Source: Pseudomonadota bacterium
Lineage (GTDB): Bacteria; Pseudomonadota; Gammaproteobacteria; Ga0077536
Assembly: GCA_018668255.1 (NCBI GenBank)
Contig: JABISZ010000073.1
Location: 1 to 35,184, forward strand
Direction: 5' to 3'
DNA: 35,184 nt
Shown here: positions 5,972-13,720 of the stretch, piece after piece
Numbering within the stretch: the stretch's first letter is position 1
How the letters are laid out: each line of letters opens with the position of its first letter
Program-made: the position numbers and the translations under genes
The notes under the pieces: model-generated
The model's database searches: none
The model's input: the letters and a program-made list of their open reading frames with translations, nothing else
Told to the model about the DNA's origin: nothing

Positions 5972-7103
5972 ACCAACACGAGCTGAAGGTTTGGCGCGTA
6001 TGGCAACCTTTGTTCCGAGGGCAGGCAAGTCGTATCAAGAGCGCCGGAACTTCGACCTTGGTGAAGCTCCAATCTCAGCAGTTTCACAATTGTCACCTTG
6101 GTTGCGCCATCATCTCATATCAGAACAAGAGGTGCTGACCTCAGCCCTTGAACAGCACAATTTTCAAACTGCAATTCCATACGTCCAGCAAGTGTTTTGG
6201 CGCGGTTATTTCAATGGTTGGTTAGAACAGCATCCAACGGTTTGGATGAGCTACAAGGCGCAACTGGCCAAAGCCCAACAAAACCAAAACCATGACTACG
6301 CCGAAGCTATTGCAGGCCAAACTGGAATCCTGTGCTTTGACCACTGGTGTAATACTTTGAAAGACGAAGGCTACCTGCATAATCACGCCCGCTTGTGGTT
6401 CGCATCAATCTGGATTTTCACTCTCAGACTACCTTGGGAATTGGGGGCGGCCTTTTTCCTTGAACATCTTCATGATGGCGACCCTGCATCAAACACACTC
6501 AGTTGGCGTTGGGTGGCCGGCTTGCATACCAAAGGTAAAAATTATGTCGCAACGGCTGACAACATAGAAAAATTCACCGACGGAAAGTTTCGCCCAACAG
6601 GGCAGTTGGCGCAGGCCCCTGCTCCGCTTGTAGAGGCCGAAGAGCATTTAATAGTCGCCTTGGCTCAACCACAAAACAAGCCCAACAAATCACACCTATT
6701 GGTCATCACCGAAGAAGATTGTCTTGCAGGAGTAAAAACTCATCCTTTGTGTTCAGGCATTTTGGGGCTGGTTTCGCCCGATGCCACACATTTCGCTCAA
6801 CGGGCTGTTCAAAACACCGTCGCCGACCTTGGAGGACACACTTATGTTGGCCACCACTGGAGCACGGAGATCGCTCGTGCAGCCAAGAATGTGCAGACTA
6901 CAAATGTCGTGACTTCGTACATTCCCGTCGGCCATGTCTCTGACGGCATGGTTGTTGCTAAAAATAACTTGAAAGGGCATGGGATTCAATTGACCATGTC
7001 CACTCGACAATATGACCTTCAGGTCTGGCCAAACGCGGCAAAAGGTTTTTTTAGGTTAAAAAAGAAAATTCCTAACATCCTTGAGGCTTTGAACATTGGC
7101 TGA
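5961..7103 (+). CDS. Photolyase-like FAD-binding protein with apparently permuted domains
   Basis: This 380-residue protein starts directly with the all-helical FAD domain of photolyases, without the usual N-terminal antenna domain. The FAD region is clear: [18 protein letters not shown] near residue 80, then [20 protein letters not shown] (about 119-138), [40 protein letters not shown] and [17 protein letters not shown]. After about residue 230 comes an alternating strand-helix region ([18 protein letters not shown], a helix with [14 protein letters not shown], then [24 protein letters not shown]) and a final [16 protein letters not shown]. This resembles the alpha/beta antenna domain placed at the C-terminus, so the domain order looks swapped. 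It may be a light-dependent DNA repair or sensor protein. It overlaps DUF2256 upstream (11 bases) and the full photolyase downstream (8 bases). Confidence 0.7.
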   Translation: MLFEPTRAEGLARMATFVPRAGKSYQERRNFDLGEAPISAVSQLSPWLRHHLISEQEVLTSALEQHNFQTAIPYVQQVFWRGYFNGWLEQHPTVWMSYKAQLAKAQQNQNHDYAEAIAGQTGILCFDHWCNTLKDEGYLHNHARLWFASIWIFTLRLPWELGAAFFLEHLHDGDPASNTLSWRWVAGLHTKGKNYVATADNIEKFTDGKFRPTGQLAQAPAPLVEAEEHLIVALAQPQNKPNKSHLLVITEEDCLAGVKTHPLCSGILGLVSPDATHFAQRAVQNTVADLGGHTYVGHHWSTEIARAAKNVQTTNVVTSYIPVGHVSDGMVVAKNNLKGHGIQLTMSTRQYDLQVWPNAAKGFFRLKKKIPNILEALNIG

Positions 7104-8637
7104 AGGGAAAATCGCAGTCCCCCACATCGTCTGGTTTAAACGTGATCTGCGCCTACATGATCACGCCCCCCTTTGGCATGCTTCCCAACAAAACGCACCA
7201 ATTATCCCATTGTATATTGTTGAACCCAATTACTGGAACCAACCTTTCGCCTCTCGCCGCCATTGGCATTTCATCCATGACTGTTTGACCGATTTAGAAA
7301 AAGGGCTTCGCCAGCTTGGCCAACCTTTAATTGTGCGTGTGGGCGAGGCTTGTGAGGTTATTAAAGAACTACATTGTCAGCGCGGAGTAGCAAAACTTTG
7401 GGCACACGAAGAAACTGCTGATCTTTGGACCTTTGAGCGAGACAAGGCGGTTTGGGAAACCTGTACAAACCTAGGCATTCAAGTCCAGGAGTTTCCAACA
7501 AACGGTGTGATCCGCAGACTGAAAAGCCGCGACAATTGGAGCGTTATTCGAAACCAACGAGTTTCAACCACAGTTTTTCCAAAGTCGAAAAAATTACTAC
7601 CTGTAGCCAATGTCGAGGGTGTGACACTACCAGCCAAAGACCACCCGATGTTTGGTGCACAATTGACTGGAACCACACAAAAAGGCGGGCGTCATAGAGC
7701 TATCGAAGATTTACAGAGTTTTTTAGAAGAGCGATCATCAAACTATTTAAGGTATATTTCAGCACCCGGCGCGTCCGAGTTTTCCTGTTCGCGTCTTTCC
7801 GCGCATTTGGCATTTGGGGCATTGTCCACGCGTGAAGTTGTCCAAGCATTAGATAGGCGGCGCAAACAACTTAGCCCAATGGATAAAACTAAGTTTGCGC
7901 GCAACCTAACCGCTTTTGGGTCACGACTTGCGTGGCGATGTCACTTCATTCAAAAGCTCGAAGATCAGCCAAGTATCGAAACACATTGCATGCACCCAGC
8001 GTTTGAAGGGCTGCGTGAAAAAGAACACCGCGAGGACTATTTTGAGGCGTGGAAAGCGGGCCAAACAGGCATTCCATTTGTCGACGCATGTATGCGTAGT
8101 TTGATCAGCACTGGTTGGATTACTTTTCGCATGCGTGCGATGCTGGTTAGCTTTGCGAGTTACCAACTTTGGCTCGACTGGCGTAAAACAGCACCCTACC
8201 TCGCTGGTTTATTCACTGATTATGAACCAGGTATCCACTATAGTCAGTTTCAAATGCAATCTGGCGTAACAGGTATCAATGCGATCCGTATCTATAACCC
8301 TATAAAGCAAGGCTTGGACCAAGATCCAAAGGGGATTTTTGTAAGTAAATGGGTTCCCGAACTACGGCATATCAAAGACGAGGCAATTCACCAGCCTTGG
8401 CTGCAGGAACAAACGCTTTTCAGGGCTAAGAGCGACCAGAAAGATGCCACCTACCCCACACCTATCGTCGACCTGACGCTTTCTGTAAAAGCCGCAAAAG
8501 ATAAACTTGCGGCGGTGCGCAAAAGTGAAGCCTTCTTTATGAAGAAGAACGCTGTGTACACTAGGCACGGTAGTCGCAAGCGCGCAGCCAAATCGAAAAG
8601 CCAAAAACCAAAACCCAATCAACTAAAGCTATTCTGA
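7096..8637 (+). CDS. DNA photolyase / cryptochrome family protein, full length
   Basis: This 513-residue protein has the standard order of the family. The N-terminal antenna alpha/beta domain (VWFKRDLRLHDHAPLWHAS, then PIIPLYIVEPNYW, and SRRHWHFIHDCLTDLEKGL) is followed by the C-terminal FAD-binding helical domain with RLSAHLAFGALSTREVVQAL, TGIPFVDACMRSLISTGWI and RMRAMLVSFASYQLWLDWR. QSGVTGINAIRIYNPIKQG is the usual flavin and DNA-side segment. It would repair cyclobutane dimers or act as a blue-light sensor; I cannot tell which by eye. The C-terminus has a basic tail (SRKRAAKSKSQKPKP). TTG 7096 is the only suitable start and overlaps the previous gene by 8 bases, so the pair is translationally coupled. 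Codons such as CCC, CGC and GGC look richer here than in the polyamine genes, which fits acquisition by transfer. Confidence 0.88.
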   Translation: MAEGKIAVPHIVWFKRDLRLHDHAPLWHASQQNAPIIPLYIVEPNYWNQPFASRRHWHFIHDCLTDLEKGLRQLGQPLIVRVGEACEVIKELHCQRGVAKLWAHEETADLWTFERDKAVWETCTNLGIQVQEFPTNGVIRRLKSRDNWSVIRNQRVSTTVFPKSKKLLPVANVEGVTLPAKDHPMFGAQLTGTTQKGGRHRAIEDLQSFLEERSSNYLRYISAPGASEFSCSRLSAHLAFGALSTREVVQALDRRRKQLSPMDKTKFARNLTAFGSRLAWRCHFIQKLEDQPSIETHCMHPAFEGLREKEHREDYFEAWKAGQTGIPFVDACMRSLISTGWITFRMRAMLVSFASYQLWLDWRKTAPYLAGLFTDYEPGIHYSQFQMQSGVTGINAIRIYNPIKQGLDQDPKGIFVSKWVPELRHIKDEAIHQPWLQEQTLFRAKSDQKDATYPTPIVDLTLSVKAAKDKLAAVRKSEAFFMKKNAVYTRHGSRKRAAKSKSQKPKPNQLKLF

Positions 8638-8717
8638 TCAGAGGCACCCTTATGAGATTAGTAGTAAAATCCATATATTGAACAATACAAATTTTCGCGT
8701 GACTAAACGGGTGTGAG

Positions 8718-8792
8718 ATGAAATCTTATGACGAGTTCTACGAGAGAACAGGGAAGGTTTTTAAAAAACTTCAAGAAAAGATAAAAATCTAA
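8718..8792 (+). CDS. Possible 24-residue peptide gene
   Basis: ATG 8718 opens a frame for a charged, possibly helical peptide (MKSYDEFYERTGKVFKKLQE plus four residues). There is no good ribosome-binding site beyond GTGTGAG, and I recognise no family. It may be chance or a remnant; evidence is weak. Confidence 0.2.
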   Translation: MKSYDEFYERTGKVFKKLQEKIKI

Positions 8793-8804
8793 GCTAATTA
8801 ACTT

Positions 8805-8846
8805 CCTAAAACACCCCTAAATCTAGGGCAAAACACCTAAAATCAT
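8805..8846 (+). repeat. Dispersed repeat family 2, copy 2
   Basis: The core TAAATCTAGGGCAAA-R-CACCTA, with CCTAAAAC before it and ATCAT after, matches 4946-4986. With that copy it brackets the MORN and photolyase block of about 3.8 kb. Confidence 0.55.
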
Positions 8847-9062
8847 GGGATCATATTAATAGTATCTAACTAATTGATTGTATTGTATTTTATTTTACTC
8901 ACTTATGTTGTATTCCCCGACTTGAGCATAATAAAAAAAAGGATGCAAAAAGTATGTGTAAATTAGTTTCAAATGAAGATAGAGAGAAATAGTCTAATTC
9001 TCCTTATAAGCCTACAAATATAAGCTTAAGGCTTATGTAGCGGGGGATTTAGCTTAGAAATT

Positions 9063-9136
9063 TGGCTGGGATAGAAGGATTCGAACCCTCACCGGCGGAG
9101 TCAGAGTCCGCTGTCCTACCGTTAGACGATATCCCA
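9063..9136 (-). tRNA. tRNA-Gln (anticodon CTG)
   Basis: Read on the minus strand, the molecule starts TGGGATATCG and ends TATCCCA-G-CCA, so the acceptor stem is 7 pairs and the CCA end is encoded. The anticodon arm is GCGGA-CTCTGAC-TCCGC, giving anticodon CTG for the glutamine codon CAG. The T arm has the GGTTCGAATCC pattern. It lies alone, with repeat family 2 upstream on the plus strand and the GTAGACA repeat 64 bases beyond its 5' end. Confidence 0.95.
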
Positions 9137-9199
9137 TAAGTATTTGTATAATAACAGTTAATTACTCTCTGACTTAAAACAACTGCTTAACATTTTATA

Positions 9200-9223
9200 A
9201 AAAGTAGACATATAGTAGACAAA
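9200..9223 (+). repeat. GTAGACA repeat, copy 2
   Basis: This is an exact second copy of the 24 bases at 3871-3894, 5329 bases downstream. It lies 64 bases outside the 5' end of tRNA-Gln and, as in copy 1, precedes a copy of repeat family 1. Confidence 0.8.
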
Positions 9224-9286
9224 TCTTTCACTCAGGCCCGCTTTGTATCCGATTTCTTCTAACTAAGCCCGATAGATTAACATGAA

Positions 9287-9350
9287 CCACTTAAATACCG
9301 AAGGGGGCGGGGGCCTTATATTGGGGAAATAACGAGTATAGATAACAATC
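9287..9350 (+). repeat. Dispersed repeat family 1, copy D (partial, degenerate right half)
   Basis: The left half (CCACTTAAATACCG, GGGGGCGGGGGCCTTATA) matches the other copies. The right half has small insertions and changes (TTGGGGAAATAACG, GTATAGATAACAATC) and lacks the hairpin. Its end runs into AGGAG, the ribosome-binding site of the DUF1330 gene at 9363, so part of the repeat now serves as the leader of that gene. Confidence 0.75.
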
Positions 9351-9362
9351 AGGAGACCATAT

Positions 9363-9653
9363 ATGGCAGCCTATTTTCTAGCAGAAATCACTATTCATCA
9401 CCCGGAGAAAATGGGAGCTTATTTTGATAGGGTTGAATCTACTGTCGCGGATCATGAAGGGATATATCTCACGCGCGGTGGTAACACTGAGATTGTCGAA
9501 GGCTCTATAGGCGAACATCCTCTAAAAGTATTGTTGCAATTTCCTACCATGGAGAAATTAAAGAGCTGGTATCACTCTCCAGAGTATCAAGAAATCATAG
9601 GAAATCGATTAGACAATGCGGATGGCAATGCTATGTTTATCGAAGGTGTTTAA
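9363..9653 (+). CDS. DUF1330 domain protein
   Basis: This 96-residue protein fits the DUF1330 family, small dimeric alpha-beta barrel (EthD-like) proteins. Visible marks are MAAYFLAEITIHHPEKMGAY at the start, RGGNTEIVEG in the middle, and VLLQFPTMEKLKSWYHSPEY, QEIIGNRL near the end; the W-Y-x-S-P-E-Y piece is the best family signature. No enzymatic role is established for the family. The start ATG 9363 has AGGAG seven bases before it. The gene stands directly behind the partial repeat copy D. It is a single gene without an obvious partner; the helix-hairpin-helix gene follows about 100 bases on. Confidence 0.85.
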   Translation: MAAYFLAEITIHHPEKMGAYFDRVESTVADHEGIYLTRGGNTEIVEGSIGEHPLKVLLQFPTMEKLKSWYHSPEYQEIIGNRLDNADGNAMFIEGV

Positions 9654-9666
9654 CAGAAAATACACA

Positions 9667-9690
9667 TAGAAAAGATTGGCGATTAAAAGG
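9667..9690 (+). pseudogene. Decayed tail of a MORN-type gene
   Basis: The bases AGAAAAGATTGGCGATTAAA resemble the stop-codon region of the MORN gene and its upstream remnant (AAGAAG-R-TTAGCGA-Y-T). This is the third place with that tail. The match is short, so it could be chance. Confidence 0.3.
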
Positions 9691-9751
9691 AAATGCTCTT
9701 AGAGTAGGTTAGATGCATTTTAGCTGTAATGACGAACTATAGGACATCAAG

Positions 9752-9988
9752 ATGCCATTTGTTGAGGAAGAAAGAAAGATACTGTTGGAAGTTAAAGGGA
9801 TAGGTCCAGTCATTATTCAGCGGTTCGAAGAAATCGGGATACATTCTCTACAGGAGCTTAGTGAATACGAAGCTGAAAACATCGCTGACCTAGTAGCCGG
9901 CATGCTAAGGACTAGCTGCTGGAAGAATAGTCCTCAGTCGAAAAAAGCTATTAATGCTGCAATTGACTTAGCCCAAAAGACAATATGA
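9752..9988 (+). CDS. Helix-hairpin-helix protein (pathogenicity-locus/Cdd1-like)
   Basis: This 78-residue protein has one helix-hairpin-helix motif near its N-terminus: LLEVKGIGPVIIQRFEEIGI, followed by HSLQELSEYEAENIADLVAG. The last part carries SCWKNSPQSKKAINAAIDLA, the conserved CWK-SP-x-A-x-x-A-I pattern of the so-called pathogenicity-locus (PF11731, Cdd1-like) family. Such motifs usually contact DNA without sequence specificity, but a role in repair or recombination is only an inference. It starts at ATG 9752 after an ACATCAAG stretch; the ribosome-binding site is weak. It is one gene among repeats and remnants, in the accessory part of the window. Confidence 0.8.
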   Translation: MPFVEEERKILLEVKGIGPVIIQRFEEIGIHSLQELSEYEAENIADLVAGMLRTSCWKNSPQSKKAINAAIDLAQKTI

Positions 9989-10075
9989 AGTATAAGGAAA
10001 GTTCTGAGGGAACCAAGAATGGCTCTGGCCTATCTCGCCCAGTTTTTTAGGACTAATCTTTTTGTCCTTTCATTT

Positions 10076-10098
10076 GTAATAGCATCATTCTCTATTAC
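10076..10098. terminator. Hairpin between two convergent genes
   Basis: GTAATAG (10076-10082) and CTATTAC (10092-10098) pair perfectly around nine bases. The site lies between the helix-hairpin-helix gene (plus) and the TPR gene (minus). The T-tail on either side is short, so termination is uncertain. Confidence 0.3.
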
Positions 10099-10112
10099 TT
10101 GGTCGCAATTAT

Positions 10113-11786
10113 CTAATAGCTGGCCGGCATTAGGTCTACATCAGCCAGTTGCCAAACATCCTTAGCTTTGCGTTCTATGATCTCAGCTTCATCAGTCTTA
10201 TTTTGCGCCTCTAATGACGCGACAAGCCCAAACATTGACCATCCATTTCTAGGATAGAACTTTAAGTCGTCCCTGTAAGTTTGTTCCGCAAGATCAAATT
10301 TCTTTTCAAGCATCAGTGATCTGGCTAGAGACTGCCGGGTAGGATAGTACCAAAATGGTGGCTCCATATACGGGAGTGTATCTTGATAGTTGACAGCGTT
10401 TTGATAGGATTTTGACGCTAAATCATAATTTTCTTCGGCCTCATGGATAGCTCCTTGCAGAAGAAATTGCGCTATGCCGAGCAAGGTCTTAGCGGGGTTA
10501 GATGCTTTAACAATTTTGCTGACCTCTTCTGACTCTATAAGGGGAGCAATTTCAACCAGCTCTTTTTTAGCGCTGTCTATATTACCTTTCGCTGCTAACG
10601 CTGTGCCTCTAGCATAATGTCGTATACCTTTAGAATATTTGAATTCTGCTATGTCTTCCGGAAAATCAAGCACATCTTCCCACCTAGAGAATCTCACCAT
10701 AGATAGTAAAGGTAGAGTTCTGAAGTACTCTAGCATTGGGAATTTCTTGATCATTTCTATTCTGACGTAGTTTGAAACTTTTATACCTGATTCTATAGAT
10801 AAAGCGCTTCTGCCCTCCATAGCGGCTGATGCCCAGAGAAAATGAATATTGTGGGGGTAGTACGCAGCGGGGTAGAAACCTTGTGCGTTACATTGTGCAA
10901 TATATTCTTCATCTACCTGGGCAGCATCTATATTTGCTTGCGACGCGTCGTTATACCTACCTACTCGCCAGAAGATATGTGATGGCATGTGAACTAGATG
11001 ACCAGAGCCGGGTACAAGTTTACCGAGCCTGTCTGCATAAGGCTCTGCTCTTTCGGGTGTTTTTGATGCTTCAACCGCATGAATATACAGGTGGATAGCT
11101 AAAGGGTGGTCTGGATTAATCGACAGCACAGACTCTAGAGTTGCGAGAACTTTTTTAGTGTCAGGCTTTGGAGTCCCCTCATCTGTCCAATAGTTCCAAG
11201 GCATGGTGTTCATTAAAGCCTCAGAAAAAAGAGACGCCGCATCATTATCTTCAGGGTATTTATTTTTTAGGGCTTCCATTGCCACAGCATAACTAATGTC
11301 CAGAGGAGCTCGCGGCGTTGATGGTTCTCCGTTATACCGCTGGGATAACGCATCTATATAGTCGCGCTCATTTTGTGTTAAGTGCCCGCTATTATCTTGG
11401 GCTTTTTGTATTGCCGAGAATGCGCCGACTCTTTGTTCGGCACTCATTACTGCTTTCCCGCTGCTAGTAACGTTTATGTTGGGGCCAGTTGCTAGAGCTT
11501 CTCCCCAGAAGCACATGCCACATGTTGGGTCGAGTTTTTGTGCCGCCCTAAAGCTTCTAATCGATTCTGCGTGGTTGAATCCGAAGGCGAGTATTAAGCC
11601 TTGGTTAAAATAACGTTGTGCTCCTTCATGCCCGGTAGTGATCAAATGAGAATGATTGCCTAAGCCTTCGAAGATTGGAGCTCCAGCTTCTTTCGCAAGT
11701 TTACTATCATTAGGCTCTACAGAGCCTTCACACCCAACTAGTAATGAAAAGCACAGAAAAAACATCAGGTGGTAAAAGCATTTCAT
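10113..11786 (-). CDS. TPR-repeat lipoprotein
   Basis: This protein of about 557 residues has a lipoprotein signal: MKCFYHLMFFLCFSLLVGC with the lipobox LLVGC, so the cysteine is the anchor and the protein sits on the outer side of the inner membrane or in the outer membrane. It is full of helical tetratricopeptide-type segments, for example AQRYFNQGLILAFGFNHAES, and LDPTCGMCFWGEALATGPNI, a family-typical CxxC stretch. Later parts include MEPPFWYYPTRQSLARSLML and YPRNGWSMFGLVASLEAQ. The protein is a member of a common but poorly studied TPR family; partner and function are unknown. I prefer ATG 11786 (GGGAA about eight bases before) over the in-frame ATG five codons earlier, which has no ribosome-binding site. 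It has no operon partner. Confidence 0.8.
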   Translation of the reverse strand: MKCFYHLMFFLCFSLLVGCEGSVEPNDSKLAKEAGAPIFEGLGNHSHLITTGHEGAQRYFNQGLILAFGFNHAESIRSFRAAQKLDPTCGMCFWGEALATGPNINVTSSGKAVMSAEQRVGAFSAIQKAQDNSGHLTQNERDYIDALSQRYNGEPSTPRAPLDISYAVAMEALKNKYPEDNDAASLFSEALMNTMPWNYWTDEGTPKPDTKKVLATLESVLSINPDHPLAIHLYIHAVEASKTPERAEPYADRLGKLVPGSGHLVHMPSHIFWRVGRYNDASQANIDAAQVDEEYIAQCNAQGFYPAAYYPHNIHFLWASAAMEGRSALSIESGIKVSNYVRIEMIKKFPMLEYFRTLPLLSMVRFSRWEDVLDFPEDIAEFKYSKGIRHYARGTALAAKGNIDSAKKELVEIAPLIESEEVSKIVKASNPAKTLLGIAQFLLQGAIHEAEENYDLASKSYQNAVNYQDTLPYMEPPFWYYPTRQSLARSLMLEKKFDLAEQTYRDDLKFYPRNGWSMFGLVASLEAQNKTDEAEIIERKAKDVWQLADVDLMPASY

Positions 11787-12064
11787 GTTCTTATTTCCCA
11801 TTTATTATTCAGATAGGTGGATTATGAACGTGCAGACGGGCTAGCCAATTTTTTTATACAACTAGGCTTACTAGATCGCTATTTAGTACCGAATGTACAG
11901 GGTAGATTAAAGTTTAAAAATTATAAGACTTGGATGGACTTAACGTCTAGCGCTATGTGACAGTTTTTACAATGGAATTGTGTAATTTGATTGCTTTTGG
12001 ATCTTAATATTACCCTTGTTGGACGGGCTGGCGATAACAAGCAGGGTACAGGGAGCCTCTCGAA

Positions 12065-12457
12065 TTATCTCTTACTATACTGAGGTCGTTTTCTTGCTTT
12101 GTGTAGGCCAACTTTCTTTCTCTCAACCTCTCTCGCATCACGAGTGACAAACCCTGCAGCTCTTAATGACTGTTTCAAGGTTTCTTCATACTTTATCAAC
12201 GCTCTTGTAATACCAAGACGAATGGCACCTGCTTGTCCTGTAATACCACCACCTTTAACAGTTACATTAATATCGAAATATTTGACCATATCAACTGTTT
12301 CTAGAGGTTGAGCTACTACCATCCGGCCAGTTTCTCTCGGGAAATACTCCATCATTGGCTTTCCGTTTATGACGATATTTCCCGTTCCCTTAGTCATGAA
12401 GACCCGTGCAGTGGAAGATTTTCTTCTGCCAGTACTGTAGTGAATATCTGATGCCAT
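12065..12457 (-). CDS. rpsI: 30S ribosomal protein S9
   Basis: This 130-residue S9 is of normal length. Clear signs are [17 protein letters not shown]-like start ([20 protein letters not shown]), [19 protein letters not shown] in the middle and the C-terminal tail [14 protein letters not shown]. The tail ends in the invariant SKR and reaches into the ribosomal P site. The ATG at 12457 lies four bases after the rplM stop, so the two are one operon, as in most bacteria. Its frame has only the usual antisense shadows. Nothing is unusual. Confidence 0.98.
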   Translation of the reverse strand: MASDIHYSTGRRKSSTARVFMTKGTGNIVINGKPMMEYFPRETGRMVVAQPLETVDMVKYFDINVTVKGGGITGQAGAIRLGITRALIKYEETLKQSLRAAGFVTRDAREVERKKVGLHKARKRPQYSKR

Positions 12458-12461
12458 TGTT

Positions 12462-12890
12462 TTATATTTCCAGTGGTATTGGTTGTTGTGCGATGTGGTC
12501 GTGTTGTGGTCCCGAGAAAACTTTTAGTTTTCTATACATATCTCGCCCTAAAGGGCCTTTCGGCAGCATGCCTTTAACTGCACGCTCGATTATCTGCTCA
12601 GGTGCTTTTGCAAGTAAATTCTCAAAATTCATTTGCTTTAATCCACCAATATAGCCGGAATATCTATAATACATCTTATTTTGTGCTTTGTTCCCCGTGA
12701 CTCGGATTTTCTCAGCGTTGATAATGACGATGTAATCACCTGTGTCCATATGAGGTGTATACTCAGCTTTATGCTTGCCTCTAAGGCGTGATGCTACTTC
12801 GGTAGCTAATCTGCCGAGTACTTTGTCTGTAGCATCGACTACATACCATTTGTGGTTTATTGTTGCCGGTGTTGCCGTGAACGTTCTCAT
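12462..12890 (-). CDS. rplM: 50S ribosomal protein L13
   Basis: L13 is an early-assembling protein of the large subunit. The 142-residue sequence is of standard length. Typical stretches are [60 protein letters not shown], and the region around [18 protein letters not shown] near the C-terminus. It is the first gene of the rplM-rpsI operon and is transcribed to the left, divergent from coq7; the shared 100-base gap must hold both promoters. In E. coli, L13 represses its own operon by binding the leader; whether that holds here cannot be seen. Confidence 0.98.
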   Translation of the reverse strand: MRTFTATPATINHKWYVVDATDKVLGRLATEVASRLRGKHKAEYTPHMDTGDYIVIINAEKIRVTGNKAQNKMYYRYSGYIGGLKQMNFENLLAKAPEQIIERAVKGMLPKGPLGRDMYRKLKVFSGPQHDHIAQQPIPLEI

Positions 12891-13004
12891 TTGCGCTTCT
12901 GTACTCTAAAAAATGATGCGCAATGTTAAGATTTGCTAGGCGCTCTGTCAATGTGATATTGCAATATGAGGGCTAAGTTTTGAGTTTAGTTAAAAGGAGT
13001 GTTC

Positions 13005-13658
13005 GTGAAAAGTAAGTCTGGGGCAGTTTTATCTCTTTTTGATCGGGTTATATTAGGTATCGATCATGGGCTACGTGTGGTTGCAGGGCCTGAAAAAACT
13101 AGGGGGCGCGTTTATCCCGCTGAGGATGTCACAGAGACGACCCTGACAAACGCTGAAAAGTCACACAGTGTCGGTTTGATGAGAGTTAATCATGCTGGTG
13201 AAGTCAGTGCGCAGGCGCTGTACCTTTCCCAAGCAATGTTTTCTAAAAAGCCAGAGTTATACAAGGTTTTTATGGATGCCGCGTCAGAGGAAAAGGATCA
13301 TTTATGGTGGTGTAAAAAGCGGATAAAGGAGCTTGGAGGGCGGACCAGCCTGCTCGATGGCTTTTGGTTTGCGGGCGCTTTTGTTATAGGAACTGGCGTT
13401 GCACGGCTGGGAGATCATATGTCCTTAGGATTCGTTGAAGAGACCGAAGCTCAAGTTGTGGCACATCTGGATGGCCATCTCAAAAAAATGGCACCGACTG
13501 ATATGCGAAGCCGTTCTATCATAGAGGAGATGAGACGAGATGAAGCGAAGCACGGAGAGCATGCAAGCGAACTAGGGGCCCAGCGCTTACCTAAGTTTTT
13601 TAGGAGATTGATGAAACTTCAGTCCCGTTGTATGACTTTCTTGGCCTATAAGGTTTAG
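13005..13658 (+). CDS. coq7: Coq7, demethoxyubiquinone hydroxylase
   Basis: This di-iron monooxygenase hydroxylates the 6 position of 2-polyprenyl-3-methyl-6-methoxy-1,4-benzoquinone, the penultimate step of ubiquinone synthesis, at the inner membrane. The 217-residue protein keeps the iron ligands of the ferritin-like fold in four segments: MRVNHAGEVSAQALY, SEEKDHLWWC, EETEAQVVAHLDGH and RRDEAKHGEHA. Two short hydrophobic helices (FWFAGAFVIGTGVARLG) probably dip into the membrane. I chose GTG 13005, because AAGGAG at 12994-12999 stands five bases before it; the GTG at 12999 overlaps that binding site and cannot be the start. A DegQ-like gene follows after about 60 bases. Confidence 0.95.
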   Translation: MKSKSGAVLSLFDRVILGIDHGLRVVAGPEKTRGRVYPAEDVTETTLTNAEKSHSVGLMRVNHAGEVSAQALYLSQAMFSKKPELYKVFMDAASEEKDHLWWCKKRIKELGGRTSLLDGFWFAGAFVIGTGVARLGDHMSLGFVEETEAQVVAHLDGHLKKMAPTDMRSRSIIEEMRRDEAKHGEHASELGAQRLPKFFRRLMKLQSRCMTFLAYKV

Positions 13659-13720
13659 GCTAAATCTCCTGTGATGTTGTTGAGTCGATAATTACAGATA
13701 GTTTTTGGTAAACTGATAGG

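Noticed and set aside
9000-9400. Phage or integrase island at tRNA-Gln
   Set aside because: No integrase gene is seen and no copy of the tRNA 3' end was found elsewhere in the window; the repeats here are different sequences.
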